From: Pseudomonadota bacterium
GTDB taxonomy: Bacteria; Desulfobacterota; BSN033; WVXP01
Length of the DNA: 34,587 nucleotides
NCBI GenBank assembly: GCA_011773445.1
Contig: WVXP01000274.1
Span: forward strand, 9,441-44,027
Reading direction: 5' to 3'
This document shows, piece by piece, positions 28,397-34,587 of this stretch. The translations under genes and the position numbers were made by a program. Positions within the stretch are counted from its first letter, which is position 1; every line of letters starts with the position of its first letter. The notes beneath the pieces are model-generated. The model ran no database searches, had not been told where the DNA came from, and saw only the letters and a list, made by a program, of their open reading frames with translations.

Positions 28397-28807
28397 TTGG
28401 TGGAGTCTTTTAGTCCGAGAATTGTTGCTTTCTGTTGTGATAAGTCGGGTTATGTAGCCGCGGATATGGTGGGGAAGCTCCGTTTGTCGTTGCCGGAGAG
28501 TTTGGATATTGTTCGGGTCCCCTGTGCAGGACGGATCGACGCCCTTCACCTACTTCAGGCCCTCGAGAAAGGAGCGGATGGTGTTCTGATCTTTGCCTGT
28601 CATGAGGAAAACTGTCAGTCCCTTACGGGTAATATTAGAGCAAAAGCTCGGATGGGTTACTTACATGGGATTATGGAAAGAATCGGACTTGAGAAAGAGA
28701 GGCTGGATCTCTGCAATTTGGCCACGAACAACGGGGCGAAATTTGCTGAGACGGTCCTTCAGAAATTTGATGAACTCAAGAAACTGGGTCCCAGTCCCGT
28801 TGAATAA
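28397..28807 (+). CDS. mvhD: MvhD-type [2Fe-2S] electron-transfer subunit
   Basis: MvhD/FlpD-family proteins carry a [2Fe-2S] cluster and pass electrons between HdrA and a partner dehydrogenase or hydrogenase. The 136-residue product has the family pattern: C13 and C14 (AFCCDKSGYVAADMVG), C43 (VPCAGRID), then GADGVLIFACHEENC (C68, C73) and GN. TTG 28397 follows GGAAGG by six bases; GTG 28400 is also possible. The open frame extends to 28346 inside the previous gene, but without conserved sequence. In QmoB and some HdrA proteins this domain is fused to the flavoprotein. Here it is a separate gene directly after HdrA-like 2. Confidence 0.9.
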   Translation: MVESFSPRIVAFCCDKSGYVAADMVGKLRLSLPESLDIVRVPCAGRIDALHLLQALEKGADGVLIFACHEENCQSLTGNIRAKARMGYLHGIMERIGLEKERLDLCNLATNNGAKFAETVLQKFDELKKLGPSPVE

Positions 28808-28972
28808 CGCGGGACCCGAGGGTTTCTGATTTCCTGGCCAGGGTTGCTGGTTCACAAGAGGCAAAAATAGCGGGATGGTCAATAAAACGAGAGAATTCTT
28901 ATGTAGGAACGCAAACGTTACCTCAGAGCGAATGGACTTTCCAATCTGCCATGCTGGAAGGAGTCTCGATCG

Positions 28973-29644
28973 ATGATTAAAGCTGAGCAGAAACCGGTCG
29001 ATGAAATCCTCGACTTCCTCAAACCCCACAGGAAGATTCTTCTCGCAGGGTGTAATGCCTGTGTAGCGGTGTGTCACGCGGGTGGAGAGAAAGAGGTTGG
29101 GATCCTTTCTTCTGCCTTGAAAATGGCTCGAAAAAAAGCAGGCCAAAAAATCGAAATCCTCGAGGACTGCTCAACCCGGCAGTGTGAGCCCGAATTTGTT
29201 CAAGAGTTGAAAGAGAAAGCGGAGGAGGTTGAAGCTGTTTTATCCATCGCCTGTGGAGTGGGTGTTCAGACCGTGGCCAGAATGTTCTCCGATATCCCAG
29301 TTTATCCAGGTCTCAACACCACATTCATGGGAGAGACCGACGAACTGGGCGTCTGGATCGAAAGATGCCAGGCCTGTGGCAACTGTGTGCTCCATGTGAC
29401 GGGCGGTGTCTGTCCTGTGGCCCGTTGTGCCAAGCAACTTCTTAACGGTCCCTGTGGCGGCTCTCAAGACGGAGAATGCGAGATTGGCAATGACGTTCCA
29501 TGTGCCTGGCAACAGATATATGACCGATTAAAGACCATTGGTCAATTGCACAGGATGGAGGAGATCATCCCGGTCAAGAAATGGGGTAGAGAGAGCCGGG
29601 ATAAAGGGCCGAGAACCATCAGCAGGGAGGATCTGAAGTTATGA
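28973..29644 (+). CDS. metV: MetV, iron-sulfur/zinc partner of methylene-THF reductase
   Basis: MetV is the small cysteine-rich subunit required with MetF in acetogen-type methylene-THF reductases. The 223-residue protein has an N-terminal cluster motif C27, C30, C34 (GCNACVAVCHAGGEKEV), more cysteines near STRQC, and a C-terminal cysteine-rich domain. That domain, with CQACGNC, TGGVCPVARC and LLNGPCGGS, is typical of the MTHFR C-terminal domain family. ATG 28973 follows GGAAGGAG. Its last four bases (ATGA) overlap the metF start, so the two are translationally coupled. A 165-bp gap from mvhD shows no clear promoter. Confidence 0.92.
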   Translation: MIKAEQKPVDEILDFLKPHRKILLAGCNACVAVCHAGGEKEVGILSSALKMARKKAGQKIEILEDCSTRQCEPEFVQELKEKAEEVEAVLSIACGVGVQTVARMFSDIPVYPGLNTTFMGETDELGVWIERCQACGNCVLHVTGGVCPVARCAKQLLNGPCGGSQDGECEIGNDVPCAWQQIYDRLKTIGQLHRMEEIIPVKKWGRESRDKGPRTISREDLKL

Positions 29645-30564
29645 AATCCGGAAGTAATCTGGAAAAGATTCTGGAAAAGGGACTTTTTGCCGTAACGGGC
29701 GAGTTGGGTCCTCCGAAGGGGAACGATATCGAGGTTGTCAAGAAAAAAGCAGAGTTTTTGAAAGGATATGTTGATGCCATCAACATCACAGATAATCAAA
29801 CAGCCATTGTCCGGATGTCCAGCATCGCGGCCGGGGCGCTCCTGGTTCAGATGGGCCTAGAGCCCGTCATCCAGATGGTGACACGAGACCGGAACCGCAT
29901 TGCCATGCAGAGCGACATTTTTGGAGCCACCGCTCTGGGCGTCAAAAACATCCTCTGCCTCACAGGGGACCACCAGAGCTTCGGAAATCAAGTGGATTCC
30001 AAGAATGTCCACGATATGGATTCGATTCAACTGATCGACTGTGTCCGCATCATGCGGGATGGGGGAACCATTCTCGGTGGGGAAGAACAGATCGAAGGGC
30101 AGATCAAGATGTTCATTGGAGCGGCAGCCAATCCATTTGGTGATCCTTTTGAATTCCGTGTGATCCGTCTTGCGAAAAAGATCAATGCCGGCGTCGACTT
30201 TATCCAGACACAATGCATCTACGACATGAAACGTTTCAAGGAATGGATGAGGATGGCCGGAGATATGGGACTGATCGAAAAGGTCCACATCCTGGCAGGG
30301 GTGACTCCCTTGAAGTCAGCGGGTATGGCCCGATACATGAACAAGAATGTGTCGGGAATAACCATTCCCGACGAATTCATAAACCGGATGGCCAAGGCAC
30401 AAAAACCTGCGGAGGAGGGGATCAAAATCTGCGTGGAGCAGATTGAAGAGTTGAAAGAGATGGATGGGATCCACGGCGTCCATATTATGGCGATTGAATG
30501 GGAACACAAAATGGGTCAGATTACCGAGATGGCGGGACTCCTGCCCAGACCTGCGGTTTCCTAA
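29641..30564 (+). CDS. metF: 5,10-Methylenetetrahydrofolate reductase (MetF, MetFV type)
   Basis: MetF is an FMN- or FAD-containing TIM-barrel enzyme that interconverts methylene-THF and methyl-THF, the last folate step of the methyl branch. The 307-residue protein has LFAVTGELGPPKGND near the start (the catalytic Glu lies in that segment), AINITDNQTAIVRMSS, QMVTRDRNR, NILCLTGDH, GVDFIQTQCIYD and a C-terminal GIHGVHIMAIEWE. Its four-base overlap with metV supports a MetVF complex. In Moorella the equivalent genes are linked to hdrCBA and mvhD; here Hdr genes lie on both sides. The electron donor cannot be read from the sequence. Confidence 0.95.
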   Translation: MKSGSNLEKILEKGLFAVTGELGPPKGNDIEVVKKKAEFLKGYVDAINITDNQTAIVRMSSIAAGALLVQMGLEPVIQMVTRDRNRIAMQSDIFGATALGVKNILCLTGDHQSFGNQVDSKNVHDMDSIQLIDCVRIMRDGGTILGGEEQIEGQIKMFIGAAANPFGDPFEFRVIRLAKKINAGVDFIQTQCIYDMKRFKEWMRMAGDMGLIEKVHILAGVTPLKSAGMARYMNKNVSGITIPDEFINRMAKAQKPAEEGIKICVEQIEELKEMDGIHGVHIMAIEWEHKMGQITEMAGLLPRPAVS

Positions 30565-30594
30565 AGGCGCGAGAAGGAGCTGGTGTGGACATAG

Positions 30595-30752
30595 TTTTAC
30601 CACAGAGACACAGAGAAAACCGAGATATGTGTTTTTCGTTTGCCGGGAGCCAGCGGCAAACGAAAAGGATGGCTATTTTTGCCCATCGCCGTCTCCCGAT
30701 GGGCAAAAAATAGAGAATCCTCTGTGGCCTCCGCGTCTCCGTGGTTCGTAAA
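30595..30752. repeat. CACAGAG-type palindromic repeat with two internal hairpins
   Basis: The ends are imperfect inverted repeats. TTTAC followed by CACAGAGACACAGAG (30596-30615) faces the complement of CTCCGCGTCTCCGTG with GTAAA (to 30752), differing only by A/G transitions and a small insertion. Inside are a perfect 13-bp hairpin (30633-30645 with 30654-30666, loop of 8) and a 16-bp hairpin with one bulged A (30673-30688 with 30697-30713, loop of 8). It has no gene of its own and lies between metF and hdrC. Repeats with ACCACAGAGGCACAGAG-type ends are widespread in bacterial genomes to my knowledge. Confidence 0.7.
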
Positions 30753-30823
30753 TGCTATTCAAAATACATCAAATGCAATCATGGATTGGACCACTGAGGT
30801 CGGAAGAGATTGAGGCGAACATG

Positions 30824-31390
30824 ATGAAAATCGAACTGACAGAAGATACTCAGAAACTCTCCAGGGAGATTCAGTCTCTCACGGGAGAGAATGTGAATCT
30901 CTGCTATCAGTGCCGAAAGTGTTCAATCGGCTGCCCGGCGGTCTATGAAATGACCCTTAAGCCCCATGAAATGATGCGAGCCATTCAGCTCGGATTGGAA
31001 GAGGAGGTTTTTCAGTCCGGAACCGTTTGGATCTGTCTATCCTGTGAGACATGTAACACCCGATGTCCTCAGGATATCAATATTGTGAGAGTGATCGACG
31101 GTCTCAGAGAACTCGTGATGAGCGGACACGTCGACTACTTCAACCCTCATCCCGAGATCCCCTCTATGCATCGTCTTTTTCTGAAGTTGGTGGAGAGATA
31201 CGGCAGAATCTATGAAATGGGTCTGGCGTTGATCCTCAATCTGAAGATGGTCGATCCGTTTAAGGACATCGATATGGCGTGGCCCATGTTGTCAAGAGGC
31301 AAGTTGAAGCTTCTGCCGCACAAAAGCGGTGGCGTGGAGGAACTTCGTCGGGTAATGTCCAAGATTCGAGAGATTGAAGGAGAGAGCTGA
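30824..31390 (+). CDS. hdrC: HdrC-like [4Fe-4S] ferredoxin subunit
   Basis: HdrC relays electrons between HdrA and HdrB through two [4Fe-4S] clusters. From ATG 30824 the 188-residue protein has the two motifs C27-C30-C33-C37 (CYQCRKCSIGCP) and C71-C74-C77-C81 (CLSCETCNTRCP), followed by helical segments HEMMRAIQLG and NPHPEIPSMHRLF. The upstream open frame to 30752 lies in the end of the palindromic repeat and is unlikely to be translated; ATG 30821 is an equally good start. A GAGG lies about eight bases before. It overlaps the hdrB start by one base. It has no membrane anchor (HdrE/QmoC type), so the complex is probably cytoplasmic. Confidence 0.92.
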   Translation: MKIELTEDTQKLSREIQSLTGENVNLCYQCRKCSIGCPAVYEMTLKPHEMMRAIQLGLEEEVFQSGTVWICLSCETCNTRCPQDINIVRVIDGLRELVMSGHVDYFNPHPEIPSMHRLFLKLVERYGRIYEMGLALILNLKMVDPFKDIDMAWPMLSRGKLKLLPHKSGGVEELRRVMSKIREIEGES

Positions 31391-32262
31391 TGCGATATGC
31401 GTATTTTCCCGGATGTTCTCTGAGTGCCTCAGCTCAGGACTACGACATGTCTTTGAAATGGGTTTGCCGGTTCCTCGGGATTGAGCTCCAAGAAGTGAGG
31501 GACTGGGTCTGCTGTGGGGCTTCTTCGGCGCATGCGACCTCTCATCTTCTTTCGGTAGCGATACCTGCCATAAGCCTTTCCCATGCTGAGCAGAGTGGTT
31601 TTGATCAGTTGACTGCACCGTGCCTTGCCTGTCTGTCTCGGATGAAGACGGCCAACCAACAGATGGGAGCTGACCAGGCCCTCAAGCAGAAGATCAATGA
31701 TCTTCTCGAGGATGAATATCAGGGGACAGTCCAGGTCCTTCACCCTCTGGAGGTGATTCTCAAAGACGTTGGCCTTGATTCCCTCGGCAAAGGAGTCCAG
31801 AAACGTCTGTCCGGTCTGAAAGTAGCTTGCTACTACGGCTGCGTTCTGACCCGTCCTCCGAAGGTCTGCCAATTTGACAACACCGAGTATCCGATGAGCA
31901 TGGATAATATCTTACGGTCTGTTGGTATGGAAACACTGGACTGGGCTTACAAGACAGAGTGCTGTGGTGTAAGCATGACCCTGACCCGGGCAGACATGGT
32001 GGTTCATTTGGCACACAAGATTCTTCGAGCAGCAAAAGAGGTTGGAGCCGATGTCATTGCCGTTTGCTGTCCCCTCTGCCATGCCAACCTGGATATGCGC
32101 CAAAACCAAATCGCTGACAGGTACGGCGAGCGGTTTGATATTCCGGTCCTCTACTTTACACAGTTTCTGGGTATTGTGTATGGAGCCTATTCGAGGGAAC
32201 TCGGCTTCCACCGACTGATGGTTTCGCCCGAAAGAGCACTTGAGAATTACGGTATCCTCTAG
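31390..32262 (+). CDS. hdrB: HdrB-like subunit with two CCG domains
   Basis: HdrB carries the noncubane iron-sulfur clusters that reduce disulfides in methanogen heterodisulfide reductase; in bacterial complexes its substrate varies. The 290-residue protein has two CCG-domain sets. The first is PGCS (C9), WVCCGASS (C41, C42) and APCLACLSRM (C78, C81). The second is YYGCVLTRP, TECCGVSM and VCCPLCHANLD. ATG 31390 shares its A with the hdrC stop codon, a tight coupling. It is the last gene of the plus-strand island and converges with the PilZ gene 16 bp away. Whether it reduces a disulfide or only conducts electrons near MetVF cannot be told from sequence. Confidence 0.93.
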   Translation: MRYAYFPGCSLSASAQDYDMSLKWVCRFLGIELQEVRDWVCCGASSAHATSHLLSVAIPAISLSHAEQSGFDQLTAPCLACLSRMKTANQQMGADQALKQKINDLLEDEYQGTVQVLHPLEVILKDVGLDSLGKGVQKRLSGLKVACYYGCVLTRPPKVCQFDNTEYPMSMDNILRSVGMETLDWAYKTECCGVSMTLTRADMVVHLAHKILRAAKEVGADVIAVCCPLCHANLDMRQNQIADRYGERFDIPVLYFTQFLGIVYGAYSRELGFHRLMVSPERALENYGIL

Positions 32263-32278
32263 CTCCGGGTCGATAATG

Positions 32279-32773
32279 TCAGGCAAAATACCGGGTTTCC
32301 AGTTGATCTTCTGAAATCTCTCTCAAATAATGGTCTAGAATCTCGTCATGGCCCTTGTCGAGAGATTCAAAGAAAACTCCCAGGGTGAATCTTTCATCAA
32401 TGACGCCCTGTCTCACATGGACCACCCTAGCCTTGACCCGGATTCGAGTACCCCTGATGGGGAAATCCAAATCAACGACCTCATCACGGAATAGGCGGAG
32501 TAAAGTCTTGAACTTCGCTCCTCTCTGACACAAGTCGACGAATTCACCCCGAAAGCATTCATTGAGAACGATCTGTCCCTGGAAGTCATATCGGGGATAC
32601 TTTCGACGCTCTCTGTTCTGTGATGCCGGATTTTTCTGGGGCAAGCATATCTCGAAAGCGGGCTCTTTTTCTCTTGGATTTCGTCCACAGACATGGCACT
32701 CGAAGTCTGTCCAATGGACGGTCGCTCCGCAGTTAAGACATGTGAGTCGATTGGTCCACCCCCTCGTTTCCAT
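32279..32773 (-). CDS. Zinc-ribbon and PilZ domain protein
   Basis: PilZ domains commonly bind cyclic di-GMP and act as output modules for motility, surface or envelope control. The 164-residue protein has an N-terminal zinc-ribbon-like part, C12-x2-C15 and C26-x2-C29 (CLNCG...CHVCG). A PilZ domain begins with R57-x3-R61 (RRKYPR), one of the two c-di-GMP signature motifs. The second motif, usually D/N-x-S-x-x-G, reads D80-L-C82-Q-R-G85, with Cys for Ser, so binding may be altered. The ATG at 32771-32773 is preferred because GGGAGGGAG lies just upstream. The frame extends to 32830 without a ribosome site. The target is unknown. Confidence 0.82.
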   Translation of the reverse strand: METRGWTNRLTCLNCGATVHWTDFECHVCGRNPREKEPAFEICLPQKNPASQNRERRKYPRYDFQGQIVLNECFRGEFVDLCQRGAKFKTLLRLFRDEVVDLDFPIRGTRIRVKARVVHVRQGVIDERFTLGVFFESLDKGHDEILDHYLREISEDQLETRYFA

Positions 32774-32830
32774 AGGTCTCCCTCCCCGGTCGGCTGTGAT
32801 CGTGTCTGTGAGCTGTAGGGCAAGTTTCAT

Positions 32831-33053
32831 ACCACAATGATCAAGCCGAAAAACGGCTGATTTTCAATGAGATTAAATAAAATTCGACGAGAATACGCCT
32901 AAGGGCTTAGCAGACGATCAGAATTGCTTCTTTTTCCTCCTAGAGTCATCAGACGTGACTTTCTAAATAATTCAGGTGAGCGGTAAAACGGAGGTGTAAC
33001 CAGAATTTCAGAATTGAAATTCCACTGACACTTTTTGGCAAGTCGGTTGCCTT
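32831..33053. other. Intergenic region between mlaA and the PilZ gene
   Basis: A 223-bp AT-rich gap with no gene. It contains the short hairpins AGCCG-aaaaa-CGGCT (32844-32858) and a perfect 8-bp inverted repeat GAATTTCA/TGAAATTC (33003-33022). Neither is followed by a clear T-run on the minus strand, so I do not call a terminator. Confidence 0.5.
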
Positions 33054-33905
33054 CTATTCGTCTATTTTGGTCTCGCGGAATTGATGATAGGCATCTCTGA
33101 GGGCGACATATGGATCGAGGGCAGCTTCTTTGAGATCCTCATATTCACCCAGAGTCAGAGACGTGTTGTTGACCCGTTCGTATCCGCCGATGGCAATATT
33201 GACAAGGACGGGAGACTTGAACAGATAGTTCCAGGGATCGAGAAAAAAGTCTCCAAAGATACCGACAACATCACGCAGACTCGAAGGTCCGAAGAAGGGC
33301 CAGTTAATATAGAAAATGGGTCCGATTCCGTAAAATCCCAATGTTTGGCCAAAATCTTCCTCCCGCCTGTCGATATTAAACCCCTTCTTTGCGATGTCAT
33401 AAAAACCGACCACACCAACGGTTGTATTCAAGACAAAACGAACAGTCTCGGTCGCCGCACCCTTAAATTTAAGCTGCAACAGGCAGTTGGCCACACGAAT
33501 TGGTGCGCTCGCATTGGAAAAAAAATCGCGAACCCTCAGCCGTATAGGCAAAGCGATGACCGTTCTGTAACCAGTGGCCACCGGTTTGAGGGCCCAAAAA
33601 TAGATTCTGTCGTTGACATGGAAAAAGACCCGATTGATGGGCTCCAACGGGTCGGGAATGGTTGGGATGGGTTCCTCGAAACTGGGGGCGTCGTTGTCTG
33701 TTCTGACCTCGGCGAATTGAACCGCCGGGTCCACCTGTAGAATAGAGATGGAGGCGCTGGATCGCCTGAATGATGGGAGCGTCCCAGCTAGACTCAAATT
33801 AGAAACGAAGAGGAATCCGATAATAAGAAGGGGGACCGTCCAACATCTGATAGGAGAGGATCGGCTTACCGAACCGGGTGATCTCTTTCGATAGGATTCA
33901 GTCAT
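33054..33905 (-). CDS. mlaA: MlaA (VacJ) family outer-membrane lipid-asymmetry protein
   Basis: MlaA extracts misplaced phospholipids from the outer leaflet of the outer membrane and hands them to MlaC. The 283-residue protein has an N-terminal basic stretch and a hydrophobic signal (about 24-40, PLLIIGFLFVSNLSLAG). Family segments are DPLEPINRVFFHVND, NNTVGVVG-like LNTTVGVVGFYDIAKKGF, EEDFGQTLGFYGI, NWPFFGPSSLRDVVG and DPWNYL. Escherichia coli MlaA is a lipoprotein; here no Cys follows the signal, so a signal-peptidase I form is likely. The start at 33905 has a weak ribosome site. mlaC lies 49 bp upstream in the same orientation. Confidence 0.93.
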   Translation of the reverse strand: MTESYRKRSPGSVSRSSPIRCWTVPLLIIGFLFVSNLSLAGTLPSFRRSSASISILQVDPAVQFAEVRTDNDAPSFEEPIPTIPDPLEPINRVFFHVNDRIYFWALKPVATGYRTVIALPIRLRVRDFFSNASAPIRVANCLLQLKFKGAATETVRFVLNTTVGVVGFYDIAKKGFNIDRREEDFGQTLGFYGIGPIFYINWPFFGPSSLRDVVGIFGDFFLDPWNYLFKSPVLVNIAIGGYERVNNTSLTLGEYEDLKEAALDPYVALRDAYHQFRETKIDE

Positions 33906-33954
33906 TCAACACCAACACTCAGATGAGCCTGTGCACCGTTTCGATCCGAACCTT

Positions 33955-34557
33955 CTATCTTTGCGCGACCTTCGCTTTCAGCCTGCCCACAAGATCTTCG
34001 TAGGATGATTTCAGAATAATGCTGTTGAACTGGGTCCGGTAGTTATTGACCAGACTGACACCGTTGACAGAGATGTCGTAGATAAACCAGCCGTTCTCCT
34101 TCTTCTTTACCCTGTACTCTGCCGGAATCTCGGTATTCCTTTCGGTTACGATCTTGATGTTGACCACCCCGTAATTCCCATCAACAGTTTCTCCCATGTA
34201 GAAAACTGTCTCTCCAGAATAGGAGTCGACCTTGTCCATATATGTCTTTTCCAGAAGATCGCTGAAGAGGGAGACGAATTCCCTTTTTTCCTCATCTGTT
34301 CTCCCAGACCAGTGTCTTGCAAGGGATCGGCGAGCCAATTCCTCCCAATCAAATCGTTCATCCACCGCCTGGCGAATCAGCTTCTTCTTCTCCTCGTTCC
34401 TTGCAGAATCCTTGAGGTCCGGGTCGGTCAGAATCGAGATAATCTTATCGGTGGTCTCTTTAATCTGGTCCGTAGGCTCTCCAGCCATCGCAGAAACCGC
34501 GACACCAACAGCCAAAAGAAAGAGAATGAACCTCTGCAAGTAAAAAGTACCCCTCAT
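33955..34557 (-). CDS. mlaC: MlaC family periplasmic phospholipid-binding protein
   Basis: MlaC shuttles phospholipids across the periplasm between MlaA and the inner-membrane MlaFEDB transporter. The 200-residue protein has a clear signal peptide (hydrophobic LFLLAVGVAVSAMAG, cleavage after about residue 25). The Ttg2D/MlaC fold follows, with FDWEELARRSLARHW, EEKREFVSLFSDLLEKTYMDK and NGWFIYDISVNGVSLVNNYRTQF, the last two being diagnostic. The ATG at 34557 follows AGGGGG at a good distance. The transporter genes are probably just past the right edge. The co-oriented mlaA follows. Confidence 0.95.
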   Translation of the reverse strand: MRGTFYLQRFILFLLAVGVAVSAMAGEPTDQIKETTDKIISILTDPDLKDSARNEEKKKLIRQAVDERFDWEELARRSLARHWSGRTDEEKREFVSLFSDLLEKTYMDKVDSYSGETVFYMGETVDGNYGVVNIKIVTERNTEIPAEYRVKKKENGWFIYDISVNGVSLVNNYRTQFNSIILKSSYEDLVGRLKAKVAQR

Positions 34558-34587
34558 AAATCCCCCTAGATTTTTCCAAAGACAAAA

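Noticed and set aside
33081-33740. 219-codon plus-strand frame
   Set aside because: Antisense to mlaA, which has diagnostic family segments; no ribosome site or recognisable domain.

Overview
The window looks like a chromosomal origin-proximal segment of an anaerobic Gram-negative bacterium that carries the Wood-Ljungdahl (reductive acetyl-CoA) pathway. Outer-membrane lipid-asymmetry genes (mlaA, mlaC) indicate a diderm cell. The dnaA-dnaN-gyrB start without recF, followed by rho-rpmE-prfA-prmC-murA, and the bacterial-type acs genes resemble Desulfobacterota (former Deltaproteobacteria). That placement is inferred from gene content and order, not from a database search.

Layout. 1-315 (minus): 5' part of a glutamine-dependent NAD+ synthetase gene, cut by the window edge. 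316-1130: non-coding, with a degenerate dispersed repeat, a sigma70-type promoter and probable origin sequences. 1131-7889 (plus): dnaA, dnaN, gyrB, rho, rpmE. 7890-8199: no intact gene, but a coherent reading frame interrupted by one TAG. 8200-12857: prfA, prmC, murA, a putative exported or lipoprotein gene, and pgpA. 12858-13577: non-coding, with a MITE-like element bounded by 22-bp inverted repeats, a terminator-like hairpin, a TTGACA promoter and a palindromic operator overlapping the expected transcription start.

13578-32262 (plus) is one long metabolic island. It holds fhs, cooC, folD, a 70-residue unknown, acsD, cooS, acsB, acsC and acsE, then hdrA-like 1, hdrA-like 2, mvhD, metV, metF, hdrC and hdrB. 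Formyl-THF ligase, FolD and MetVF form the methyl branch. AcsE and AcsCD pass the methyl group to acetyl-CoA synthase (AcsB), and CODH (CooS) supplies CO. CooC serves nickel insertion. The Hdr/MvhD genes surrounding metVF suggest a flavin-based complex that couples methylene-THF reduction or oxidation to other redox carriers. The HdrA function is spread over two complementary proteins: one keeps the FAD-domain [4Fe-4S] cysteines and lacks ferredoxin modules, the other has the reverse. No formate dehydrogenase, acsV or acsF is visible here. The pathway could run toward CO2 fixation or toward acetyl-CoA oxidation; the sequence does not decide.

32279-34557 (minus): a zinc-ribbon PilZ protein, mlaA and mlaC, the last two probably the end of an mla operon that continues past the right edge. 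I saw no rRNA, tRNA, CRISPR array, transposase or prophage gene.
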